A DNA stretch of 13,527 bases, from NCBI GenBank assembly GCA_937988705.1, contig CALKIA010000161.1, forward strand, positions 1 to 13,527, written 5' to 3'. Source of the stretch: an uncultured Chloroflexota bacterium (GTDB lineage: Bacteria > Chloroflexota > Anaerolineae > Aggregatilineales > Phototrophicaceae). Both the position numbers and the translations under genes were made by a program. Positions within the stretch are counted from its first letter, which is position 1; the number at the start of each line of letters is the position of its first letter. Shown here in pieces: positions 6,389 through 13,377 of the stretch. The notes beneath the pieces were generated by a model. The model was not told the origin of the DNA and did no database searches. It was given only the letters and a program-made list of their open reading frames with translations.

Positions 6389-7905
6389 GGCCGCACCAAC
6401 TCCACCCAGTATTCTCCGCCCATGCCTTCCGCCGTGTACCCCTGCGTGCCTTGATAATTCACATACCACCACGCCGTATTATCCGCGCAATTCGGTCCCG
6501 CCAACACGTCGAAGACCGCACCGCCGGGGATTTGACCCACAACATCGCCGCTCGTCGACGCAAAACTGCGTAACCGATTCGCTGTGCCGGGGGTAACCCG
6601 TGCTTGCTGACCGGGGAAGATCCGCGAGGGCATAAAGCCGGGGCAGATGGGCTGCGCCGCCAGCATCATCGCTTCCAACTGGGCGAAGTTCGGCGCGATC
6701 GGCGTGAAGTTCGCCAGTACCGGCGCCGCGGTCGCGCCGAGATCCGGCGTGGCCAAGACGGACAGCCGCCCGCCAATACTCATGCTGCCGAGGATGTGAT
6801 CCTGCATATCCGGCACGGTGTAGTGATGCACGATGATTTGATCCGCATTGTCTTGCAGCGCGAGGAAGCCGTCCGGCGTGCCGATCAATTCCGGTGGTTG
6901 GAAACCCAGATTGATGGGGTTCATGCCGCCCGCGCGGTTCATCAGCATGCCCGACCCGTTGTTGAGCGCGAGAACATACTGCCCATCAGCGACCCACTCC
7001 GACTGGCCGAGGCTGAGATCAACGATATTCGGATCGTTGAAGATCACCGGGGACTCTAGCGAGACCTCGTGTTCGCCCGTCTGACTGCCGAAGGTGGGCA
7101 GGAAACCGGGCGAGGGCAGATACGCCAGAATGTTCTGGAAGGGGAAATAGGCGCTCGGTTCGGTGCTGAACGGGTAATCCGTCGAATACGTGCGGGCAAA
7201 CATCTCCCGCGTGACCGCCAGCTGTTCCGCAAAGATCGAAAAGATCACGCCCGTGACCGGCATGTAGGCGAAGGTATCCGGACTCCACTGCGCGTATTCC
7301 CCTTCAAACGGCGGTTCGCACGCGTAACAGTTGGGGTGCAGGTAGATACCGTTCGCATTCCACTCGCCCAGCATGTACCACCCATCAATGCTGCTGGTGA
7401 GGCCGGTCGTGAGCATCGTTGCCGTGTAATCGGTAAAGGCGCCGGTGGTCACATCGACCACGCCGAATACGCCCACATAGGGAAAGTCCGCGCCCATCAT
7501 CTCGGTCATGATCGATACGGCGAAGCGCGTCCCTGTCGGATCAAACCCGCTCATGGTGTACGCGATCGGGCGATCCACCGGCAGTGCCAGTTCGAAGAAG
7601 TTGCCCGTTTTCAAGTCGGCGACGCGCGGCGGGTAGGTCGTCAGATAATCGGCGGACATCTGCGTGACGACCGCATAGCGCAAATTCGCGGCGACGATCA
7701 GTTGATTGAGGTTCCCGCCGGGGACGAACATGCCGGCAGGCAGCGGGATCGGCGCTTGCACACCGGCGGGTGTGACGCGGTAAATGTTCCAGTTAGCGCC
7801 AAACTGTGCCGCGAACGTGACTTCCCATGCGCCGGCCTGGGCGCTGACGAGCGCGGGCGCGATCAACAGGACGAGCAGGAGGGGCCATAAAATTCGTCGG
7901 ATCAT
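6385..7905 (-). CDS. secreted protein with C-terminal SH3b domain
   Basis: This is a 506-residue exported protein. Residues 1-22 are a typical signal peptide (MIRR, then a hydrophobic core, cleavage likely after LVSA). There is no lipobox Cys. Residues about 25-415 are a beta-rich region with propeller-like phrases such as SGFDPTGTRFAVS and QWSPDTFAYMP, but no repeat I can name with confidence. Residues about 432-504 form a bacterial SH3 domain: TANRLRSFASTSGDVVGQIP, AVFDVLAGPNC and WWYVNYQGTQGYTAEG are the characteristic strands. Scattered Cys (for example NCYACEPP and GPNCAD) could form disulphides outside the cell. AAGGAG lies 9 nt before the ATG. The protein is probably surface-exposed or in the cell wall, where SH3b domains often bind peptidoglycan; its role is unknown. 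Its stop overlaps the start of the methyltransferase gene (ATGA). Confidence 0.82.
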   Translation of the reverse strand: MIRRILWPLLLVLLIAPALVSAQAGAWEVTFAAQFGANWNIYRVTPAGVQAPIPLPAGMFVPGGNLNQLIVAANLRYAVVTQMSADYLTTYPPRVADLKTGNFFELALPVDRPIAYTMSGFDPTGTRFAVSIMTEMMGADFPYVGVFGVVDVTTGAFTDYTATMLTTGLTSSIDGWYMLGEWNANGIYLHPNCYACEPPFEGEYAQWSPDTFAYMPVTGVIFSIFAEQLAVTREMFARTYSTDYPFSTEPSAYFPFQNILAYLPSPGFLPTFGSQTGEHEVSLESPVIFNDPNIVDLSLGQSEWVADGQYVLALNNGSGMLMNRAGGMNPINLGFQPPELIGTPDGFLALQDNADQIIVHHYTVPDMQDHILGSMSIGGRLSVLATPDLGATAAPVLANFTPIAPNFAQLEAMMLAAQPICPGFMPSRIFPGQQARVTPGTANRLRSFASTSGDVVGQIPGGAVFDVLAGPNCADNTAWWYVNYQGTQGYTAEGMGGEYWVELVRP

Positions 7906-7925
7906 CGAAGTATGCTCCTTTAAGT

Positions 7926-7976
7926 AATACTAAAGAGTATTGTATACCGCCTCACCGCTCAAATCGTGTTAACACG
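7926..7976 (-). promoter_or_regulatory. possible promoter/operator of the SH3b gene: two palindromes and a -10
   Basis: On the minus strand, TACAAT (7939-7944) is a good -10 hexamer, without a convincing -35 at 16-18 bp. Two dyads flank it: AATACT-AAAG-AGTATT (7926-7941), overlapping the -10 and the leader, and the 12-bp perfect palindrome CGTGTTAACACG (7965-7976), centred about 30 bp upstream. A weak promoter with operator-like sites on both sides fits a regulated gene, but the regulator is not in the window. Confidence 0.35.
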
Positions 7977-7977
7977 T

Positions 7978-8037
7978 CCTCACCCCAGTCCGCTGACAGT
8001 TCCCCCTCTCCTCTAGGAGAGGGGGTTAGGGGTGAGG
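7978..8037. repeat. nested inverted repeat CCTCACCCC / CCCCCTCTCC
   Basis: Outer arms CCTCACCCC (7978-7986) and GGGGTGAGG (8029-8037) enclose CCCCCTCTCC (8002-8011), loop TCTA, GGAGAGGGGG (8016-8025). The plus strand continues with five T (8038-8042), a terminator-like shape in plus orientation although no plus-strand gene precedes it. The structure sits between the ATPase stop (8073) and the SH3b promoter and could separate the importer operon from the SH3b unit. It shares its core with 3127-3157. Confidence 0.65.
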
Positions 8038-8072
8038 TTTTTACAGTGCGGGCCAGCAGTTGGGGGTCGGGT

Positions 8073-9245
8073 TTATTCCGTCAGCACGCGAGCGTTTTCG
8101 GTCGCCCAGAAGACCATGACCTTATCGCCGTTTTCAAAGCGCGTATCGTAGCGCGAACCGAAGTTCTGGATGCGCACGACCAGATCGGTCTTCTCGCCGA
8201 TGCGAACGGTATAGCGGGTGTCCGTGCCGATGTAGTTCGAGAACGTGATCACGCCGGGGACGAACGTCTTGTCCTTCTCCGTCTTGACCGCTTGCAGCAC
8301 TTCGGCGGCTTCCACGCTGTTCGCTTCCATGCTGCCGTTGCCGGGGAGCAGGCTGATCTTTTCCGGGCGCACGGCCACCGTCACCATTTGCCCTTCCTGC
8401 AGGGGATCATCTTCGGGCAGCACCGCTTCAATCACCGTATCCGCGCCGAGATTGACGAGCGCGCACTGCTGGCGGAACGACGAGTAGCGGCCTTCGACAA
8501 AGTTGGTTTCGCCGATGAAGTCCGCGACAAAGCGCGTGCGCGGCGTTTCGTAGATTTCTTCGGGCGACCCCACCTGCAAGACGACGCCGTGATCCATCAC
8601 GGCGATGCGGTCGCACATCGTCAGGGCTTCTTCCTGATCATGCGTCACGTACACGAAGGTGATGCCCAGTTGATCCTGCATCGTCATCAGCTCGTACTGC
8701 ATGTCTTTCCGCAGCTTGAGATCGAGCGCGCCGAGCGGCTCATCGAGGAGCAGCACAGCCGGACGCTTGACGAGCGCCCGGGCCAGCGCCACCCGCTGCT
8801 GCTGACCACCGGAGAGCTGGCGCGGTTTGCGGTCAAATTGCGGCAGACGCACAAGATCGAGCGTCTCTTTCGCGCGCTTTTCAGCTTCGGCGCGGGGCAC
8901 GCCTTCCATTTCCAGACCGAACATGACGTTTTGCAGCACAGTCATATGCGGGAACAGCGCGTAATCCTGAAACACAGTGTTAACCGGACGGTGGAACGGG
9001 GGCACGCCCTGCACTGGCTTGCCGCGCAAGAGAATTTCGCCGCTCGACGGTTCTTCGAAGCCGGCAATCATGCGCAGAGTCGTGGTCTTGCCGCAGCCGC
9101 TTGGTCCCAGCATGGCGAAGAATTCGCCTTCGTAAATGTCCATCGAGATGTTATCGACGGCGCGCATGCCAGCTTCACCGCTGCGACCGGGAAACTCTTT
9201 GATGATGTTTTTTAGTTCAATGGCGACTTGTTGTTTCTGGCTCAT
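8073..9245 (-). CDS. potA: ABC transporter ATPase, polyamine importer (PotA-like)
   Basis: This 390-residue nucleotide-binding subunit would hydrolyse ATP on the cytoplasmic face to power uptake through the fused permease. All motifs are intact: Walker A GPSGCGKTT (47-55), Q-loop VFQDYALFPHMTV (91-103), signature LSGGQQQR (144-151), Walker B VLLLDEP (164-170), D-loop LGALD (171-175), and the switch His in YVTHDQEEA (199-207). Residues about 240-390 form the regulatory TOBE-type domain, with GETNFVEG and VAVRPEKISLL as typical PotA segments; a charged stretch around 303-330 lengthens it slightly. The start at 9245 is chosen over an in-frame codon at 9296 because GGAGAG lies just upstream and MSQKQQVAIELKNI is the expected N-terminus; the longer version would read through a terminator-like hairpin. 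It is last in the importer cluster, 104 nt after the binding protein. Substrate class rests on the PotD-like partner. Confidence 0.92.
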   Translation of the reverse strand: MSQKQQVAIELKNIIKEFPGRSGEAGMRAVDNISMDIYEGEFFAMLGPSGCGKTTTLRMIAGFEEPSSGEILLRGKPVQGVPPFHRPVNTVFQDYALFPHMTVLQNVMFGLEMEGVPRAEAEKRAKETLDLVRLPQFDRKPRQLSGGQQQRVALARALVKRPAVLLLDEPLGALDLKLRKDMQYELMTMQDQLGITFVYVTHDQEEALTMCDRIAVMDHGVVLQVGSPEEIYETPRTRFVADFIGETNFVEGRYSSFRQQCALVNLGADTVIEAVLPEDDPLQEGQMVTVAVRPEKISLLPGNGSMEANSVEAAEVLQAVKTEKDKTFVPGVITFSNYIGTDTRYTVRIGEKTDLVVRIQNFGSRYDTRFENGDKVMVFWATENARVLTE

Positions 9246-9263
9246 TTCTCTCCACCGCCCCCT

Positions 9264-9300
9264 AAAAAGATAACAGGGGCGACCCAAGCGGATCACCCCT
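9264..9300 (-). terminator. intercistronic terminator or attenuator between binding protein and ATPase
   Basis: On the minus strand, AGGGGTGATCC, loop GCTT, GGGTCGCCCCT (9275-9300) forms an 11-bp stem with two wobble pairs, followed by GTTATCTTTTT (U run at 9264-9268). This is a good intrinsic-terminator shape placed 19 nt before the ATPase start codon, suggesting that only part of the transcript continues into the ATPase gene. Confidence 0.55.
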
Positions 9301-9305
9301 TAATG

Positions 9306-9335
9306 TGTCAGGGCGCAGCCGGCTGCGCCCTGACA
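9306..9335. repeat. 30-bp perfect palindrome
   Basis: TGTCAGGGCGCAGCC (9306-9320) is followed directly by its exact complement GGCTGCGCCCTGACA (9321-9335). It begins 14 nt past the stop of the binding-protein gene. No U tract follows on the minus strand, so it is more likely an RNA 3'-end-protecting hairpin or an inserted repeat than a terminator. REP-type hairpins after binding-protein genes, as in the malE-malF spacing, are known to stabilise the upstream message. Confidence 0.7.
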
Positions 9336-9349
9336 AAGCATCGATGAAA

Positions 9350-10459
9350 TTAGCGGCCGAGCAGGATTTTCACTTCATCCCACGCGTCGCCATAGGCCTG
9401 TTCCGCATCCGAAGACACCGCCAGCGTCGTGAACGAGCGGGCAATCACTTCCGAGCTCGGGTAGACGGTCGGCGTGTTCAGGTATTCCGGCAGAACCAAA
9501 GCCGCGTCAATGGCCGCCTGATTCGGCGTGGCATACGCGGTGTAGTTGCTGATGGCCGCGCCGACCTGCGGGTCGAGCACGTAATCGATGAACACTTCCG
9601 CCAGCGCATGGTTCGGCGCGCCTGTCGGAATGGCGAGGTTGTCGACCCACACCTGACCCGCCGGTTCGGGCAGCACGTACTGGAAGTCTTCGCATTCGCA
9701 GTCCACGCCGACCTGGAAGATGTCACCGCTGTATTCGAGGGCGATATCGACATCCCCGCGCTGCAGCAGCGCCTGACCGTCGTCCGCCGCAATCGCGACC
9801 ACGTTGCCACCACTTTCGATGAGGAAGTCACGGGCGGCCGCAATTTCGTCGGGGTTTTCGCTGTTCGCGTCAAAGCCGAGGATGGTCAGCGCCACGCCGA
9901 ACATGAAGCGCGGATCGTCGATCCATGCGACGGGGCCATCATAGCTGAAGACCTGATCCCAGGTGGTGATTTCTTCGCCCACCGTGCTGAGGTTGTAGCC
10001 GACACCGAGTGAGCCCCACTGATACGGTAAGCTGTACATGTTATCGGGATCGTAGACAGGATTGAGCAGCACTTCGCTCACGTTCGCCGCGTTGGGAATG
10101 TTCGCCAGATCAAGCGGTTCGAGCAGGTCACGTCCCGCCATCGTCGCCACCATGTAGCCGGTGGGCACGACGATATCGAAGCCGGGGTTCCCCTGGCTCA
10201 AGCGCGCCAGCATTTCTTCGTTGCTGCCAAAGACCGAATATTCAACCCTGACGCCGCAGGCGGCTTCAAAGTTGGGGATAGTATCTTCCGCGACATAGGT
10301 TGACCAGTTATAGACGTTCAGCGTTTGCCCGGCAAAGCCTTCCGGGCACACCCAGGGCTCCAGCGCGGCGGTCGCTTCGGTGGTGGCCTCTTGCGCCCAC
10401 ACCGGTGCGACGAGGACGAACAACGCAGCCAATACCAGTAAAACGTGCTTGTGCATCAT
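9350..10459 (-). CDS. potD: extracellular substrate-binding protein, polyamine type (PotD/PotF-like)
   Basis: This 369-residue secreted binding protein delivers substrate to the fused permease. The signal peptide is residues 1-22 (hydrophobic core, then PVWA before QEATTEATAALEP), with no lipobox Cys; the T/A/E-rich stretch is a linker. LNVYNWSTYVAEDTIPNFE (47-65), SNEEMLARLSQGNPGFDIVVPTGYM (79-103), YSLPYQWGSLGVGYN (142-156) and VWVDNLAIPTG (270-280) align well with E. coli PotD as I recall it. Ligand-contact positions kept include W52, Y55, D182, W271, D273 and Y309. The position of PotD Glu171 is Phe here (F185) and that of Trp229 is Tyr (Y243), so specificity may differ from spermidine. 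C38 and C68 could form a disulphide. The ATG pair at 10459/10456 follows AAGGAG at 5 or 8 nt. The gene has its own promoter upstream. Polyamine is likely but unproven; other cationic ligands remain possible. Confidence 0.9.
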   Translation of the reverse strand: MMHKHVLLVLAALFVLVAPVWAQEATTEATAALEPWVCPEGFAGQTLNVYNWSTYVAEDTIPNFEAACGVRVEYSVFGSNEEMLARLSQGNPGFDIVVPTGYMVATMAGRDLLEPLDLANIPNAANVSEVLLNPVYDPDNMYSLPYQWGSLGVGYNLSTVGEEITTWDQVFSYDGPVAWIDDPRFMFGVALTILGFDANSENPDEIAAARDFLIESGGNVVAIAADDGQALLQRGDVDIALEYSGDIFQVGVDCECEDFQYVLPEPAGQVWVDNLAIPTGAPNHALAEVFIDYVLDPQVGAAISNYTAYATPNQAAIDAALVLPEYLNTPTVYPSSEVIARSFTTLAVSSDAEQAYGDAWDEVKILLGR

Positions 10460-10489
10460 TCAATCTCCTTAGACCAATACACATCGGGA

Positions 10490-10518
10490 GTTATACACCC
10501 GTTTATGCCCTCACTCAA
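10490..10518 (-). promoter_or_regulatory. promoter for the binding-protein gene
   Basis: On the minus strand, TTGAGT (10513-10518), a 17-bp spacer, then TATAAC (10490-10495): 4/6 and 5/6 matches with ideal spacing. Transcription would begin near 10483, about 24 nt before the start codon. This would let the binding protein be made independently of the permease upstream. Confidence 0.55.
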
Positions 10519-10569
10519 CCAACAAGTTTCCCCTAATTTTCGGGCCTTGTTTTTGTGACCTTACCCCAT

Positions 10570-10600
10570 GGTGGGACAACCACTGGGTTGTCTGTCCACC
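10570..10600. repeat. bulged hairpin downstream of the permease gene
   Basis: GGTGG (10570-10574) plus GACAACC (10575-10581), loop ACTG, GGTTGTC (10586-10592), a TGT bulge, then CCACC (10596-10600): a 12-bp stem with one bulge. It lies about 38 nt past the permease stop codon. No U tract follows on the minus strand. It could mark or protect the 3' end of the permease message before the next promoter. Confidence 0.5.
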
Positions 10601-10637
10601 GGGAAAAATGCCCCTCCGGTCAGATTACCGCAGCGCA

Positions 10638-12518
10638 TCACGCTTTAGTCGCGTCGCGTCCCTGCAAGAGCATCGAAATCGAAATCAGCAGCGTTGATAC
10701 GACGAGCATGAGTGTCGAAATGGCGTTGATTTCCGGCGTGACAGTCAAGCGCAGCAAGCCGTACACGAACACGGGGAGCGCCGTGGTACCGGGGCCGCTC
10801 ACAAAGAAGGTCACGACGAAATCGTCGAGGGACAGGGTGAAGGCCAGCAGTGCGCCCGAGATAATGCCCGGCAGGATCAGCGGGAAGGTGACCCGCCAGA
10901 AGGTGCGCCATTCGTTCGCGCCCAGGTCGCGGGCGGCTTCTTCGAGGCGGGGGTTCATATCCGCGAGGCGGGCGCGGACGACGATGGTCACATACGAGAT
11001 ATTGAACACCACATGCCCGATGATGATCGTCCCAAAGCCGAACGAGGGTGCGATCACGCCGTTCGTCAGACGGCTGATGAAGCTAAACATGAGGCTGAAG
11101 AACGTCAGCAGCGAAATCGCTTGCGTAATTTCCGGGATGACGACGGGCAGATACAGAATGCTGTCGATCAACCCTTTACCGCGAAAGTTACCGCGCACCA
11201 GACTGAGCGCGACCATCGTGCCGAGGACGGTGGCGATCGCGGTCGAAGCGAGGCCGATGAAGATGCTGTTGCGCAGCGAGGTCAGCATGAGGTCAGTCGA
11301 GAAGGTCGCATCACCGCCGACCGCACCCGCGAAGATGTTCTGATACCAGCGCAGTGTGAAGCCCTGAAACACCGAGACGGAACGCGAATCGTTGAACGAG
11401 AACAGCACGAGCAGCAGGATCGGCGCCCACAGGAAGAAGTAATTGAAGACGGGGTTCGCCCACAAACCGATTTTGCCAATGCGCCGCACGAGCATGTCGC
11501 GCTGAATCTGGTTTTGATCGAGCGTGATCGTTTGCGTGGTCGTGATCTTGCGGTAGACACGTGCGGATCCCGGCGGCGTCGCCGCTGCTGCCACTGGGAT
11601 CGGACGCCGCGCCTTGATGAAGGCGCTGATCCGGCCGATCAGCTTGGCCAGCCCGCCCGACTGCACATACAGGCTGAACAGAACCAGCCCCATCATCACG
11701 GCGGAGATGGCCGAACCGAGCGGGAAGTTGCCGCTTGTACCGCGGAACTGCCTCTGAATCAGGTTACCGATCATCAAGCCCTGCGTACCGCCCAACAGAT
11801 CCGGCGTGACGAACGCACCAATCGTCGGGATGAACACGAGGATACAGCCCGCCAGCACACCGGGCAGCGTGAGCGGCAGCACCACGCGCCAGAATACTTT
11901 CAGGTCGTTCGCGCCGAGGTCATGCCCCGCTTCGACCAGCCGGAACTGAAACTGTTCCACCGAACTGAAGATCGGCAGCACCATGAACGGCAGATACCCG
12001 TAGACCAACCCGAGGATCACCGCGCCATCGGTGTAGAGCAGCTGCAGCGGTTCCTGAATGAGGTGTAAGCCCATCAGAAAAGTGTTGATGGTGCCTTCTT
12101 CGCCGAGGATGATCTGCCACGCGTAGGTGCGCACGAGAAAGTTCGTCCAGAAGGGCAAAATCACGAGGAATAGCGCGATCTGCTGCGCGCGCTGGTTCTT
12201 GCGGGTTGCGATGAAGAACGCCAACGGATAGCCGATGATCAGACAGACAACGGTCGTCAGGAACGCGATGAAAATCGAGTCGAGGATGACCGGGAAATAC
12301 ACGCCGCCAAACGTGCGCTGGTAGTGTTCGAGCGTCAGCGGCAGCTCAACCGAGGTACCTTCGCCGCGGGTCATGACGCTGTAAGCCAACACGATCAGAA
12401 TGGGCAGAACGAAGAAAAATCCCAGCCAAAGGACAGCGGGCAGCGCAAGGGACGCGCCACGATTCCTCTCTCTGGGCGAATGGCTGGAAGAACGGCTGAA
12501 GTCTAGACTAAATGCCAT
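10638..12518 (-). CDS. potBC: fused two-domain ABC permease, polyamine type (PotB-PotC fusion)
   Basis: One polypeptide of 626 residues carries two complete permease domains. Half one (about 22-300) has six hydrophobic segments and an EAA loop EAGHDLGANDLKVFWRVVLP (196-215, counting from the ATG); half two (about 350-620) repeats the layout with EAARDLGANEWRTFWRVTFP (527-546). Both loops contact the ATPase. A hydrophilic linker (about 303-348, including PVAAAATPPGSARVYRK) joins them. The halves correspond to PotB and PotC, normally separate genes, which explains why only one permease gene sits in this cluster. I chose ATG at 12518 over the adjacent GTG at 12521 because the G-rich ribosome-binding stretch GGGGG gives better spacing. 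It is first in the importer cluster, followed by the binding protein and ATPase. Iron(III) permeases of the FbpB class are also two-domain, but the PotD-like partner favours polyamines. Confidence 0.9.
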   Translation of the reverse strand: MAFSLDFSRSSSHSPRERNRGASLALPAVLWLGFFFVLPILIVLAYSVMTRGEGTSVELPLTLEHYQRTFGGVYFPVILDSIFIAFLTTVVCLIIGYPLAFFIATRKNQRAQQIALFLVILPFWTNFLVRTYAWQIILGEEGTINTFLMGLHLIQEPLQLLYTDGAVILGLVYGYLPFMVLPIFSSVEQFQFRLVEAGHDLGANDLKVFWRVVLPLTLPGVLAGCILVFIPTIGAFVTPDLLGGTQGLMIGNLIQRQFRGTSGNFPLGSAISAVMMGLVLFSLYVQSGGLAKLIGRISAFIKARRPIPVAAAATPPGSARVYRKITTTQTITLDQNQIQRDMLVRRIGKIGLWANPVFNYFFLWAPILLLVLFSFNDSRSVSVFQGFTLRWYQNIFAGAVGGDATFSTDLMLTSLRNSIFIGLASTAIATVLGTMVALSLVRGNFRGKGLIDSILYLPVVIPEITQAISLLTFFSLMFSFISRLTNGVIAPSFGFGTIIIGHVVFNISYVTIVVRARLADMNPRLEEAARDLGANEWRTFWRVTFPLILPGIISGALLAFTLSLDDFVVTFFVSGPGTTALPVFVYGLLRLTVTPEINAISTLMLVVSTLLISISMLLQGRDATKA

Positions 12519-12566
12519 CACGCCCCCAATTCATTTCTCAGGGTACGAACTAGGAAAACAGGGGCT

Positions 12567-12594
12567 ATTATAGGACAAATCTGGGGGGGGGCAA
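12567..12594 (-). promoter_or_regulatory. promoter of the importer cluster with a G9/C9 tract in its spacer
   Basis: On the minus strand, a perfect -10 TATAAT (12567-12572) lies 16 bp downstream of TTGCCC (12589-12594), a 4/6 match to the -35. A run of nine C (plus-strand G9, 12583-12591) covers the end of the -35 and the first part of the spacer. The start point would be near 12560, leaving about 40 nt of leader. The remaining gap, 12595-12772, holds two short dyads (TCGGG/CCCGA at 12605-12622 and TGATGC/GCATCA at 12628-12647) and no gene; I see no convincing promoter for the DinB-like gene. Confidence 0.6.
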
Positions 12595-12772
12595 GTTTTG
12601 TTTTTCGGGGGAAGAATCCCGATTTTCTGATGCCCAAAAACGCATCATTCGCAGCAAATTTACGGCCGCAACCCGCGTCGAATCGTGCACCCAATAGCTA
12701 GAACATCTGTGCAATTTACAGTAAGATTAGGGCATCAGCAAACACTTGACGCGGCGAAAGGCAGATAAATAA

Positions 12773-13303
12773 ATGGATACCAATCTCAAAACCAGCATCT
12801 GGGAGCAGTTCGGCGCAGTGATCGACTATCTCGACACAACCCTCAGCGCGTGTCCCGACGAATTGTGACGCGCCGCGCTGTGGCAGACGCATGGGGAGCC
12901 GCCCGAACGCGCGCAGGTCTGGTATGTCGCCTATCACACGCTCTTCTGGCTTGACCTGTATCTGACTGGCACCGAGGACGGCTTTCTGCCGCCGTCCCCG
13001 TTCCTGTTGATCGAACAGGATGAGCACGGCCCGATCCCCGAACGCGCCTATACCAAAACTGAACTGCTGGCCTACCTCAAAGACTGCCGCAAAACCTGCT
13101 GGACGACAATTCAGGCGCTGACCGACGAGAAAGTTCAGCAGCGCTGCGCTTTCGGGTGGGGAGAAGTGAGTTTCTTGGGCTTGCTGATCTACAACCTGCG
13201 GCACGTGCAGGAACATACGGGACAGATCAATATGCTGCTCGGCCAGCACGGCATCGTCGCGCCCGACTATGCCACGACAATCAGAGGCGCTCGCGATTAC
13301 TAA
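12773..13303 (+). pseudogene. DinB-like protein gene interrupted by an in-frame TGA
   Basis: Read from the ATG at 12773, the frame stays open for 176 codons except for one TGA at codon 32 (12866-12868), in SACPDEL-stop-RAALWQTHGEPPERA. DinB/YfiT-type four-helix proteins often have Trp near here, and TGG to TGA is a single-base change. The three His expected to bind a metal in DinB-like proteins are present: H55 in VAYHTLFWLDLY, and H144 and H148 in LRHVQEHTGQINMLL. The C-terminal part alone (from 13007) would lack the first helix and H55. AAAGG lies 11 nt before the ATG. Other genes here end in TGA (stops at 154-156, 2612-2614 and 6385-6387), so TGA is a true stop in this genome. The gene is most likely a very recent pseudogene or a sequencing/assembly error; readthrough is possible because TGAC is a leaky context. 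The wild-type family role is metal-dependent thiol or detoxification chemistry. Confidence 0.75.
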
Positions 13304-13325
13304 CCAGTGGTGCTAAGTTAGCCAA

Positions 13326-13347
13326 AGGACGAGGCATGCCTCGTCCT
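13326..13347 (+). terminator. 22-bp perfect palindrome after the DinB-like gene, possible terminator
   Basis: AGGACGAGGCA (13326-13336) and TGCCTCGTCCT (13337-13347) are exact complements, 22 nt past the DinB-like stop. The sequence GTTCTGG after it is only weakly U-rich. It shares the GGACGAGG core with the hairpins at 4205 and 5486. Confidence 0.4.
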
Positions 13348-13377
13348 GTTCTGGAGTCTTTCAGACACTGGCTTAAG

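Noticed and set aside
7069..7890. Plus-strand open frame of 273 codons opposite the SH3b gene
   Set aside because: It has no start context, signal or domain; the minus strand has a signal peptide, a ribosome-binding site and an SH3b domain.
8046..9215. Plus-strand open frame of 389 codons opposite the ATPase gene
   Set aside because: The minus strand has all ABC ATPase motifs. The plus frame is rich in His, Arg and Gln, as expected of an antisense shadow.
11013..12068. Plus-strand open frame of 351 codons opposite the permease gene
   Set aside because: The translation is Arg/Asp/Gln-rich, low in hydrophobic residues and without a family match, while the opposite strand is a clear membrane protein.
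12518..12534. Tiny leader frame (8 codons, from ATG at 12534) overlapping the permease start
   Set aside because: It has no clear ribosome-binding site and no amino-acid bias suggesting attenuation; it is likely chance.
12866..12868. TGA read as selenocysteine or as Trp
   Set aside because: The site looks like a Trp position and is not a redox centre, and I see no SECIS-like hairpin. TGA ends at least three other genes here, so reassignment is unlikely.
12716..13249. Minus-strand open frame of 177 codons opposite the DinB-like gene
   Set aside because: The plus strand encodes a recognisable DinB-like protein with its His set across the TGA. The minus frame has no family features and is a GC-rich shadow.
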